NCBI GenBank assembly: GCA_963756495.1
Contig: CAVWNS010000009.1
Location: 62,001-126,000, forward strand
DNA from: DATFDN01 sp963756495
GTDB taxonomy: Bacteria; Pseudomonadota; Alphaproteobacteria; Acetobacterales; Acetobacteraceae
Length of the DNA stretch: 64,000 nucleotides
Direction: 5' to 3'
The number at the start of each line of letters is the position of its first letter. Positions within the stretch are counted from its first letter, which is position 1. Shown one piece after another: positions 47,498-56,031 of this stretch. The notes below the pieces were generated by a model. It was not told the DNA's origin. It worked only from the letters and a program-made list of their open reading frames with translations, and ran no database searches. Both the position numbers and the translations under genes were made by a program.

Positions 47498-47761
47498 CGC
47501 CGGCATCGAGAGCGGTCAGCCGGCCAGATCGAGGCGGCGCGCAGTACGGGGCTGACACAACTCCAGGCGATGCGCCATGTCGTGCTGCCGCACGCGGTGC
47601 GGAACGCGCTGCCCGATCTGGTTTCCAACACGCTGGAGGTGGTGAAGTTGACCTCGATCGCCAGCGTCGTCGCGGCGGCCATCCTCTATCTCCTGGTGCC
47701 GTCGCCGGTGGTCCGGCTGCTGAGCCGGCTGGAGAACCGCGCCATCGCGAGGGCGCGGTGA
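47498..47761 (+). pseudogene. remnant of an amino-acid ABC transporter permease
   Basis: C-terminal piece of a polar-amino-acid ABC permease. It shows the EAA-loop-like segment GQIEAARSTGLTQLQAMRHV, then LPHAVRNALPDLVSNTLEVV and KLTSIASVVA. A shortened final helix follows directly (AAILYLLVPSPVVRLLSRLE), with about 25 residues of the family sequence lacking between them. Everything upstream of this is lost. The frame ends in a TGA overlapping the start of the DUF2272 gene. Confidence 0.75.
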
Positions 47762-48609
47762 GGCGTGCGCACCTGGCCGCGCCCCTGCTGGGCCTGCTCG
47801 CCGGCTGTGCGGCCCACCAGGCGGGTCCGCACATGGCGTCGGGGTCCCCCGGCCCCCCCCCAGGACCCCAAGTGCCGCCCTTCGCGCGCGTCCCGTTCGA
47901 GCCGATCTCGCGCCAGGCCGTGGTGGCGATCGCCCTGCGCGAGTGGCGGCTGTTCGGCCAGCCGGTGGACGACGATCCGCCCGACACGCGCCCGAAGCCG
48001 CCACCCGAGCTGAAGCCCGAGCGCGAGCCCGGGTTGTGGCAGCGCGTCGGCGAATATTGGTGGCTGGGCATGGAGTCCGGCTCCAACGAGGCGGGCTGGA
48101 CGGGCAAGACCGACGGGCAGGGCACGGTGTTCCCCGCCAATGAGGACGGCGACTACGCCTGGTCGGCGGCCTTCATCTCCTACGTCATGCGCATCGCCGG
48201 CGCGGGCACGCACTTCCCGTATTCCGAGGCGCATTCGACCTATATCGACCTCGCCAAGGAGCAGCGGCTCGGCAAGGCATCCGGCTGGCTGGTGATGGCG
48301 GCGCGGCCGTCCGAATACGCGCCCGCTCCGGGCGACCTGATCTGCACCGGGCGCGCCGACGGCCGCAATCTCACCTACGACGACCTGCCCGCCGGGCATT
48401 TCCCCGCCCATTGCGATATCGTGGTCGGCACCGCTCCCGGCCAGATCCAGGTGGTCGGCGGCAATGTCGATGACGCGGTGACGCTGAAACATGTCCCGGT
48501 CACGCCGGACGGGCGGCTCGCCGGGCCGGACGGCCGGGTGCTGGACCCGCGCTACCCCTGGATGGTGGTGTTGCGGGTGCTCTACCCCGAGGCGACGCCG
48601 GCAGTATAA
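47758..48609 (+). CDS. DUF2272 domain lipoprotein
   Basis: 283 residues. N-terminal lipoprotein signal with lipobox (LAAPLLGLLAGCAAHQ), Pro-rich linker, then the DUF2272 domain (GDYAWSAAFISYVMRIAG, FPYSEAHSTYIDLAK, and FPAHCDIVVGTAPGQIQVVG). The Cys/His of the latter resembles an NlpC/P60-like or amidase-type pocket; family function is not established. GTG 47758 overlaps the permease-remnant stop (GTGA), which suggests it was once the last gene of that operon. Confidence 0.83.
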   Translation: MRRAHLAAPLLGLLAGCAAHQAGPHMASGSPGPPPGPQVPPFARVPFEPISRQAVVAIALREWRLFGQPVDDDPPDTRPKPPPELKPEREPGLWQRVGEYWWLGMESGSNEAGWTGKTDGQGTVFPANEDGDYAWSAAFISYVMRIAGAGTHFPYSEAHSTYIDLAKEQRLGKASGWLVMAARPSEYAPAPGDLICTGRADGRNLTYDDLPAGHFPAHCDIVVGTAPGQIQVVGGNVDDAVTLKHVPVTPDGRLAGPDGRVLDPRYPWMVVLRVLYPEATPAV

Positions 48610-48643
48610 CTCCGTCCCGCGCCCGGCCGCGCTGACGTCGCCC

Positions 48644-50218
48644 TCACCCTTGGGCCACCGCCGCCGACCAGGGAGAGGCGAGGTCGCTGATCCCGCTGCG
48701 CCTGCCGTCCGCGTGCTGGGCGATCAGGTTGGGGCAGGCGAAGTTGATCGGCATGGCGCTAAGCTCCACCACCTCCACCGGGCCGTCGGCCCGCAACGCC
48801 TCGATCACCGAGGCCGGCATCCGTCGGTCGACGCTCACCTGCTCGGCGTCGGAGACGTCGATGCGCGGATAATGCGCCGCCTCCTCCAGGGTCATGGCGA
48901 AATCCGCCGCGTAGGTCAGCGTCTGGAACACCGCCGCCAGGATGCGCCGCCCGCCCGAGGCACCGCCCGCGATCCAGGGCTGCGCGCCGTCCTTCAGGAT
49001 CACCGGCAGCATGTTGGTCAGCGGCCGCTTGCCGGGCGCCATCGAGTTGGGCTGGTCGGGGCGCGGGTCGAACCACATCACGCCGTTGTTCACCAGCATG
49101 CCGGACGTCGGCAGCACCACCCGGCTGCCCATGCTCGAGAGCAGGGTCGAGGTCATGGCGACCATCGTGCCCTCCGCGTCGCACACTGTCAGATGCGTCG
49201 TGCAGGTCTCGGCCGCGTTCGGCTCTGCGTCGCCGAGGCCGGCGAGACGCTCGGCATAGGCCGCCTTCATGGCGCGGGCGAGCGCGACGTACCAGGAAGG
49301 CGAGGGCCGCTCGCCATAGGGCGCCTCGGCCATCCGCTCCAGCACGCGCATCAGCGTGGGCGCGGCGGTCAGCCCGCCGGTGAGTTGCAGGGTGCGACCC
49401 CGCCACGTCACCTCGGCGGCGGGACGCAGCCGCGCCTGGCAGCCGCGCAGATCCTCGGCCGACAGCACGCCGCCCATCGCCTGGACATCGGCAGCGATCG
49501 ATGCCGCGACCTCGCCTTCATAGAGGTCGCGCAGCCCGGCGCGCGCCAGCTGCTCCAGCGTGGCGGGCAGGTTGCCGAGCCGGAAGAAGCCGGGCGTGCC
49601 CTGATAGGGCGCGATCGGCGGCAGCCCGTTCGGCAGGTAGATGCGCGCGCTCTCCGGGTAGAGCCGCAGGACGGCGGCGGAGGCGGCGACCTTCAAAGTG
49701 GTGAACCAGTCCTGCGGTAGCCCGCGCCGGGCCAGGGCGATCGCCGGCGCGATCACCTCGGCTAGCGGCAGCGCGCCCCACCGCTCGTGCATGAACGCAT
49801 ACCCGGCCGTGGAGGACGGGATGGCGAAGGACAGCGGGCCGTGGATGTTGAAATCGCCCTCCACCTCCGGCCAGGCGAACAGATCCTGCTTCATCCGCCC
49901 GGTCAGCTTGAAGCAGGACGGGTCCAGGCGGCGCGGCGCCACCGGGCCGAAATCGACGACCTCGGCGCGCGTCTGCCCGGCGCGATGGACGAGCGCGAAG
50001 CCGATGCCGCCGAGCCCGGAGTTCCACGGCTCCACCGTCGCCAAGGCGAGTGCGGTCGCCACCGCCGCGTCGATCGCATTCCCGCCCGCGTCCAGCACCG
50101 CCACCCCGGCCTCGGCCGCGTCCTTGGCCTGGCTCACGACGATGCCATGCCGCCCGGATGCGGCCGGTTTGCTGATCTGCCAATGCTGCGTGACATGCGG
50201 CGGCGGGGTGTAGTGCAT
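48644..50218 (-). CDS. gamma-glutamyltransferase family protein
   Basis: Ntn-hydrolase of the gamma-glutamyltranspeptidase family, 524 residues, expected to self-cleave into two subunits. The Thr nucleophile is in NAAETCTTHLTVCDAEGTM; other motifs are VVSQAKDAAEAGVAVLDAGG at the start, NSGLGGIGFALVHRAG, and GMLVNNGVMWFDPRPDQPN. No signal peptide is seen, so it may be cytosolic and act as a gamma-glutamyl hydrolase-like (e.g. Ggt-related) enzyme. Convergent with the DUF2272 gene, 34 bp apart. Confidence 0.9.
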   Translation of the reverse strand: MHYTPPPHVTQHWQISKPAASGRHGIVVSQAKDAAEAGVAVLDAGGNAIDAAVATALALATVEPWNSGLGGIGFALVHRAGQTRAEVVDFGPVAPRRLDPSCFKLTGRMKQDLFAWPEVEGDFNIHGPLSFAIPSSTAGYAFMHERWGALPLAEVIAPAIALARRGLPQDWFTTLKVAASAAVLRLYPESARIYLPNGLPPIAPYQGTPGFFRLGNLPATLEQLARAGLRDLYEGEVAASIAADVQAMGGVLSAEDLRGCQARLRPAAEVTWRGRTLQLTGGLTAAPTLMRVLERMAEAPYGERPSPSWYVALARAMKAAYAERLAGLGDAEPNAAETCTTHLTVCDAEGTMVAMTSTLLSSMGSRVVLPTSGMLVNNGVMWFDPRPDQPNSMAPGKRPLTNMLPVILKDGAQPWIAGGASGGRRILAAVFQTLTYAADFAMTLEEAAHYPRIDVSDAEQVSVDRRMPASVIEALRADGPVEVVELSAMPINFACPNLIAQHADGRRSGISDLASPWSAAVAQG

Positions 50219-50768
50219 CGGCGCGGCTCCTGCTCGGGTGGCGCGATGCTTCTCCCGCCCGCCCTGCCCGTCAACCGCGCGATGAAGTGACGAGGCGACC
50301 GCCCCGTTACCGCATCTAATTTCGAATGCAGCGCGTATCGTCCCGTCGGAAGCAGAGAGACCCCCGACACCGGACCAGGTCGCCGCGGTTCAGCCAGCGT
50401 GGCACGCATTGCCAGTCGAGGACGAACTCAAGCGGTTAACTTATTCCTGACATTGTCTACGATACGGAACGGATCAGCGTCATACAGGCTGCCCAGGCCG
50501 CCACGCTGCGCGGGCGGATTGTTGTGGACGAGAACCGGCAGTTGATCTGCCACCGGGACCGGCACTGGGACCGACACGGGGACCGGCTGTTGCGGAGCGG
50601 CGGCGACAGCGACAGGAGGTCGGTTCGTGGTGACGAACAACCGGAGTGTCTTGTACATGTCGCCATTCCTGAAGATCGGAGAATTGTTCACAAAGCCACT
50701 GTAGTCGCAAAAAATAGCATCACAGCCAGATCCACCTGCTTCTAACGACCATAAAGACTGGTGGATAC

Positions 50769-50772
50769 CTAA
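50769..50772. repeat. target-site duplication CTAA, left copy
   Basis: CTAA directly left of the element, identical to the bases at 52117-52120 directly right of it. It fits the YTAR consensus of IS701-family targets and marks an insertion too young to have lost its duplication. Confidence 0.85.
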
Positions 50773-52116
50773 CATTACAGTTGCGCTTTCCTATGGTGAG
50801 CTGCACGAGCGGCGGCTTGATGGGCCCGTCTCCAGAGTGACCAGGCGATGATGTGCGCGGGTTGGATGCGTCGTCTTGCAAGCCGCGTTGCTATGCGCCG
50901 GATTTCCTGGACCGACCAGCGGATGAGGTCCGGGTCCGCGGCATCCGCCTCGGCGGGGTTTTTTTCGGCGTGGCCGCCACTGCATTGGCCTTGTTGCGAA
51001 TGATCGCCATCATGGCGAAGGCGAGCATCACGAGCGAGACGTGCCGATGCCATCCGTGCCAGGACCGGGTCTCATTGTGATCGAGGCCAAGCTCGTTCTT
51101 GGCGGTCTCGAAGCTGTCTTCGATGGACCAACGATGACCTTCGACGGCAACCAGCGTGGCGATTGGGGTTCCGGTCGGACACCAGGTCGAGAAGAATGCC
51201 ATCTCGCCGTTGGCGATATGGCGACGGATCAGCAATCCGCGCGTCCATGCCTCGTCTTCCGCGCCGCCGAACTCACCGGCTTTGAGGTCGGCGAGTTCCA
51301 CGTAGCACCACTCGTGCAGGCGCGGCCCCTTGGTCCCGGCCCCGGCCGACAGGCGCTGCCAGTCTGCCGTGGCCCGGGACGCGGCGATCGCCTCGGCGCT
51401 ACCCGCGATCAGTTGTCTTTTGCCCCAGGAATGGAACCGATGCGCGCCGGTCACCCCGAGCACGTAGCCACGGTCGGCCCGGCGCAGCACCTGCTCGACC
51501 TCGCCGACGCCATAGACGGCGTCGGCGGCCACCCACGCGAACGGTACGTTCGCGGCCAACGCACGCTTGATCATCTGCACGGCGATGCGCGGCTTGGTCG
51601 CGAAGCTGATGTCACTTCGCACATGTGCGCTGGCCAACCGGGCCGGGTCGTCGGTCCAGGCTTTCGGCAGATACAGTGCTCGGTCGATGAAGGCGTGGCC
51701 GTGGCGCGAGGCATAGGCGGCGAACACGCCGATCTGGCAGTTGGTGATCTTGCCCGCCGCTGTCACTCAGCGCCTCAACAACATACTCCCGCACGACGTC
51801 GCGCAGAGCATCCGCGTCCCATTGGCCGCGTCCCAGCACCGACTGTTGCCGCCACGGGCCAGGATCACCTGCCGCTTCCGCTCGCATCCAGCCGGTCTTG
51901 CGCCGTTCCTCGCCGAGCAGACCATCCAGGAAAAGCCCGGCCGAGACCGCCATCCGCTCCTGCTTGAACAGCGAACGCATCCGCGCTTTGACGTCACGCA
52001 GCGACGAGGCCCAAAGCTCCAGCGTCGTCTCGATCGATGCTCCCGACACCACGATCTCCGAATTGAGTCATGGTTCCGCATCCATTCAGAGTTCAGAGGT
52101 CAGCGCAACTGTAATG
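50773..52116 (-). mobile_element. IS701-family insertion sequence
   Basis: 1344 bp with perfect 15-bp terminal inverted repeats, CATTACAGTTGCGCT at 50773-50787 and its complement at 52102-52116, flanked by CTAA duplications. It carries a damaged transposase gene on the minus strand, so it must have moved with help or before the damage. Confidence 0.9.
50775..52052 (-). pseudogene. IS701 transposase, internal deletion and frame slip
   Basis: The N-terminal part (GTG 52052, SIETTLELWASSLRDVKARM) runs to REYVVEALSD. It then jumps directly into AAGKITNCQIGVFAAYASRH, so about 30 residues normally containing the first catalytic Asp (D-E-T-G-F region) are missing. The second Asp (FAWVAADAVYGV) and the Glu (WSIEDSFETAKNELGLD) remain. 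Near the C-terminus the frame slips at a run of seven A and a C (plus-strand T 50959-50965) before DPDLIRWSVQEIRRI. The stop lies in the terminal repeat. It cannot be active as a DDE enzyme. Confidence 0.8.
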
Positions 52117-52120
52117 CTAA
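52117..52120. repeat. target-site duplication CTAA, right copy
   Basis: Partner of the CTAA at 50769-50772. Confidence 0.85.
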
Positions 52121-52606
52121 CACCGGCGCGCCCCCACCTGGTCTAGCTTCGGATTCTTGATAATTTAGTAATACCATTCTTTGAGAACCACTGTTTAGAT
52201 AACTTTCGCACTGCTCTTTATGATGTTGGCTGTAGAACGCCGGCCAATTACGAAGAAAGGTCATCTGGGTGGATGCCATCGATTGATTTAATGCGGTGAC
52301 GTCTCCAGGACCGTAAAAGGTCATCATACTGTGCGCTTGAAGTAACCGTGAGGTCGGCATGAGTTCCTCCTATTTCTGCTTGTGCGACCCCAATCACCTG
52401 GCTGCTCGTAAGGTCGTCTGTTTGGCCGCCGGTTCCTTGTGCAGTCAGAAGCGTGGTTGCATCGGAGCCCCGCGAAATTGGCGCGGCCGCTGGCACAGTG
52501 GAAATATCGGCTGTTTATGGTTTCGATAATCCATGACCGACCAAAGCGCCGGACTCGCCCGCGCGGTCAACGCCGGTGCACACGGCGGATGCCGCGACGG
52601 GCTGCG

Positions 52607-53372
52607 TCAGCCCTCCGCGAACGGGGCGCCGATGGCGCCAGCGCCAGACGTTCCTGCCAGGGCCGCGCGCCCGTCGGCATCATCGGGCGCCTGCCCGTCA
52701 CCGCTTCGCAGGGAGCAGAGCAGCGCGGCGATGGCCGCGGGTTCGGTCCTGTCGGTCACGTCCCCGCTGGCGTGGACGTAACGGAGACGTCCGCCGGCAT
52801 CGGCGACGAAAACGGCGGGCATCGGCAGTAAATGCGACTCGTCGCCGTGGCGCTGCTCCAGATCGATATTGAAGGACAACAGAGCCCGCCAATACTCGTC
52901 GGAAGCCCGGTAGACCACGCCGAACCGCAGGCCTATGGCGTTATCTACGTCGCTGAGCAGTTCGTACTTCAGGCCAAGCGATTGCTTCGTCGCATAGACA
53001 TGCCCAGCGGTGTCGGGCGTGATGGCGACCAGATTTCGCGCCTCCCGCACGAATGTCGGGCTGGATCTCCTGCATCGCCGCGAGCGTTGCCTTGCAGAAC
53101 GGGCACCAGCTACCGCGAAAGAAGCAGACGACGAGTGGCCCTTGTGCCAGCAACGCATCGGAGAACACGAGTTCGCCTTCCGCGTTTGGCAGAACGAAAT
53201 CAGGCATTCGATCCCCGGCTCGCAACACCCCGTGGCGGGCGGCGCGATTCAACCTGTCGGCAATACGAGCAAGAAGATCCGTATACCACGCCGGTCTAAC
53301 TCTGAGCAGCTCCTGGAGCTTGCCTTTGAGTTCCACGGGGGGTGTCTGAGGCACCTCAGGCCGCCGCCGCAT
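52607..53372 (-). CDS. peroxiredoxin-like (AhpC/TSA) protein, one frameshift
   Basis: Thioredoxin-fold peroxiredoxin-like protein, 254 residues after repair. The N-terminal part has MPDFVLPNAEGELVFSDAL and the active site CFFRGSWCPFCKATLAAMQE (C-P-F-C, a resolving or peroxidatic Cys pair). Past about 53040 it continues in another frame: LVAITPDTAGHVYATKQSLG and MPAVFVADAGGRLRYVHASG. Removing one T restores AKLVAITPDT. It overlaps the end of the LysR-type gene by 17 bp, so the regulator and enzyme form one unit, an arrangement suggesting peroxide-type control. Confidence 0.82.
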
Positions 53373-54272
53373 GGGGCTGTGTCGCGTTCGGATCAGTTGC
53401 CTCCCAGGATCGCGACCGCATCAGCTTCAGGAACAGCGCCGGTGTCGGACCAAGCTGGCGTCCCGCCACGGTGGTCAGGATCACACTCCGAAAATCGGGA
53501 TCGGCCTTGAACGGGCGGCGAAGCAGCAGCGGCGTCGGCAGGCGCTCGCCGGCGAGCGAGACGCCAAGCGACGCTGCGACCATCTCGATGATCTGCTCCT
53601 GGCTGCTGGCAAAACGTTGCCGTGGATTGACGCGATTGTCCTCGCATAACTTGCTGATGAAACGCCGCACGGGGCAATCCGCATTCTCGTTCAGCAACAG
53701 ACTTGCCGTGGACAGATCCGCGACCGAGACGCGCTCGTGATCCCTGAATCAATGGTCCGGCGAGCAGATCAGCACGTAGTGCTCGGCAAACAGAATCCAG
53801 CGATGCAGACGATCATGCGTGTCGGCCCCCTCCACCATCAGCGCCATATCGAGTTCGCTGTCGAGCATCCGCTCGCACAGCTCGGGCTGCGAACCTTGCC
53901 GCAGCCGCAGGTCGATATCGGGAGAATTGCGTCTCAGCGCAGCGAGCACTGGAGTCAACACCGAGGTCGGTACGGAGTATTCCAACCCGATCCGCAGCGG
54001 GGAACTCTCGCGGCGCCGGAACGCCTCTGCCTGCATCTTCGCATCGTGGGCCGCCGCAAGCGCGCGTTCCAATGGCGGCCGCATCGTCCGGCCAAGGTCC
54101 GTCAGCTGTGTATGACTCCGCTCCGATGGAACAGCGGGCCGCCCAACTCGTCTTCGAGCCTTCGTATCGCTGTCGTCAGCGCCGGCTGAGACACGTTGCA
54201 GGCTTCGGCCGCCCTGGTGAAGTGCAGCATTCGGGCGAGGACGACGAAGTAGTTTATCTGACTGAGTTCCAT
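53356..54272 (-). pseudogene. LysR-family regulator, frameshift plus nonsense
   Basis: LysR-type regulator, about 305 codons. Helix-turn-helix: MELSQINYFVVLARMLHFTR, then AAEACNVSQPALTTAIRRLE. The frame is lost after GGPLFHR at about 54127 (one base missing) and resumes QLTDLGRTMRPPLERALAAA. The effector domain (RIGLEYSVPTSVLTPVLAAL) then runs into an in-frame TGA at 53751-53749 after CSPDH, and picks up in the same frame with FRDHERVSVADLSTASLLLN to the end. Two independent lesions, one a deletion and one a stop, argue for true inactivation. It would have controlled the overlapping peroxiredoxin gene. Confidence 0.8.
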
Positions 54273-54414
54273 GGCGCTACGGCAAGGTTCCCGAGGGGGG
54301 CGTCTCGAAGCGCTTGCATCGTTGGGCGTGGATGGCTGGGCAACCGGGCATCCCAACAGATTGTCGCGACCGAATGGGACGGACTAGTGTCACGTGGATG
54401 CCCGCCACCAGCAC

Positions 54415-55920
54415 TCACGCATAGACGAACGCGCCGTCGTCAAGCTCGATGGCGGGCAGCGCGTCCTTCTCCGCCCAGTAGTCCTGCGTGTGCTGCCACT
54501 CGGGCTTATCGCCGCGTTTCGGCAGCAGGTGCATGCCCCGCATGATGTAGCCGGGATTGAAGTTCTCCGGATCGATCCACGGCAACAAGGGCATGTCCTT
54601 GTCCTCGGGCCTGAGGGATGGCGTGACCCTTCTGGCACCTTTCGCCTTCATGTGATTGAGCAGCCTGCACACGAAATCCGCGACCAGATCGGCTCGCAAC
54701 GTCCAGCTCGCGCGAAAATACCCGAACACCCACGCCATGTTCGGCACGCCGGTGAACATCATCCCGCGAAAGGTGACCGTGTCGGAAAAGACGAGGGGCT
54801 TCCCGTCGATGGTGAACTCGATGTCCCCGAGCACATTGAGATTGAAGCCGGTCGCCGTGATGATGATGTCGGCATCAAGCGTCTTGCCGGATTTCAGCAG
54901 CAGGCCGGTCTCCGTGAACCGCTCGATCTCGTCGGTGACGACCGATGCTTTTCCTGAGCGGATTCCCTTGAAGAGGTCGGCGTCGGGAATGAAGGCGACG
55001 CGCTGGCGCCAGGGGCGGTAGCTCGGAGTGAAGTGCGTCTCGATGTCGTAGTTCTCGCCCAGATGAGCACGGACGGCGGCCAGCAGTTCCTGCTTCACGG
55101 TCTCCGGTTCGTCGAACGTGCGGCGGGTGAACGCGGCCTGCTCGCGGAGCGTCTTGCGGCGCACGATCTCGTGGATCCACGTCTCGTCGATGTCCAGCTC
55201 GCGCAGCTCGTCGGCGAGCGCGTTCGCATTGCGGCCGGTCAGGAAATACGTTGGCGAGCGCTGGAGCATCGTGACGTGGGCGCAATCGGCGGCCATGGCG
55301 GGGATGAGAGTCGCCGCGGTCGCGCCTGAGCCGATGACCACGACAGTCTTGCCCTTGTAGTCCAGGTCCTCCGGCCAGGTCTGAGGATGGATGAGTTGGC
55401 CCTTGAAGTCGGCCATCCCGTCCCACTCGGGCGTGTAGCCCTCGGCGTGCCGGTAGTAGCCCTGGCACATCCACAGGAAGTTCGCGGCGATGCGGACGGC
55501 TTCTCCGGTGTCCGTCCGGGTCGCCTCAAGTGTCCACAGATTCTCGTCGCTCGACCAGCGCGCCGACGAGATCTTGTGTCGATAGCGGATGTGCGGACCG
55601 AGCCCGTTTTCGTCGATGACGTCGCCCATATACGCGAGAATTTCGGCGGCACTGGCAATCGGCGGGCCGGTCCACGGCTTGAAGCGATAACCAAAGGTAT
55701 GGAGGTCGCTGTCGGACCGGATGCCCGGATAGCGATGGGTGATCCACGTGCCGCCGAAGCTGTCCTGGGCTTCGAGGACGACGAAGCTCGTCCCGGGGCA
55801 CTGCTTGGTGAGGTGGTACGCGCCACCGACCCCGGAAATCCCCGCCCCGACGATCACGACATCGAAGTGCTCGGCCTTGCGTGCGTCCGTCATGGTCCGT
55901 GTTTCTGTCATGGTCACCAC
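54415..55920 (-). CDS. Baeyer-Villiger-type flavin monooxygenase
   Basis: NADPH- and FAD-dependent monooxygenase, 501 residues. FAD Rossmann motif VVIVGAGISGVGGAYHL, SFGGTWITHRYPGIRSDSD, the Baeyer-Villiger fingerprint F-x-G-x-x-x-H-x-x-x-W-P seen as FKGQLIHPQTWPED, and the NADPH motif VVVIGSGATAATLIPAMA. The unbroken gene starts at ATG 55920 (MVTMTETRTMTDARK), though inner ATGs are possible. Likely substrates are ketones or thioethers. Follows the TPR gene at 111 bp on the same strand. Confidence 0.92.
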   Translation of the reverse strand: MVTMTETRTMTDARKAEHFDVVIVGAGISGVGGAYHLTKQCPGTSFVVLEAQDSFGGTWITHRYPGIRSDSDLHTFGYRFKPWTGPPIASAAEILAYMGDVIDENGLGPHIRYRHKISSARWSSDENLWTLEATRTDTGEAVRIAANFLWMCQGYYRHAEGYTPEWDGMADFKGQLIHPQTWPEDLDYKGKTVVVIGSGATAATLIPAMAADCAHVTMLQRSPTYFLTGRNANALADELRELDIDETWIHEIVRRKTLREQAAFTRRTFDEPETVKQELLAAVRAHLGENYDIETHFTPSYRPWRQRVAFIPDADLFKGIRSGKASVVTDEIERFTETGLLLKSGKTLDADIIITATGFNLNVLGDIEFTIDGKPLVFSDTVTFRGMMFTGVPNMAWVFGYFRASWTLRADLVADFVCRLLNHMKAKGARRVTPSLRPEDKDMPLLPWIDPENFNPGYIMRGMHLLPKRGDKPEWQHTQDYWAEKDALPAIELDDGAFVYA

Positions 55921-56031
55921 GTTCAGGTCTTCTTTCCGGGTTGGCGGCTTGCCGGGGCGGCAGCATCGACCTTGACCGAGTGTACACCCTGCTCATTCAG
56001 CAGACCATCAACGAACCTGGCTCCCGCCTTC

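Larger units (their letters stand above)
50428..52360 (-). pseudogene. unknown 194-residue gene split by an IS701-type element
   Basis: Removing the element and one copy of the CTAA duplication joins 52360-52117 to 50768-50428 in one frame: 585 nt, 194 residues and a stop. The gene has a strong ribosome site (GGAGGAACTC then ATG). The N-terminal half has Met/Gln/Tyr-rich sequence (MTFYGPGDVTALNQSMASTQ, then NWPAFYSQHHKEQCESYLN). The C-terminal half has a Cys pair (GSGCDAIFCDYSG) and a Pro-Val run (VPVSVPVPVPVADQLPVLV). Lower GC than surrounding genes. I recognise no family. An internal ATG (50658) could still yield the last 76 residues. Confidence 0.72.

Noticed and set aside
52248..52496. 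82-residue minus-strand frame upstream of the IS701-split gene
   Set aside because: Overlaps the strong ribosome site and start of the 194-residue gene in another frame; sequence looks partly protein-like, but no start site or homolog supports it.
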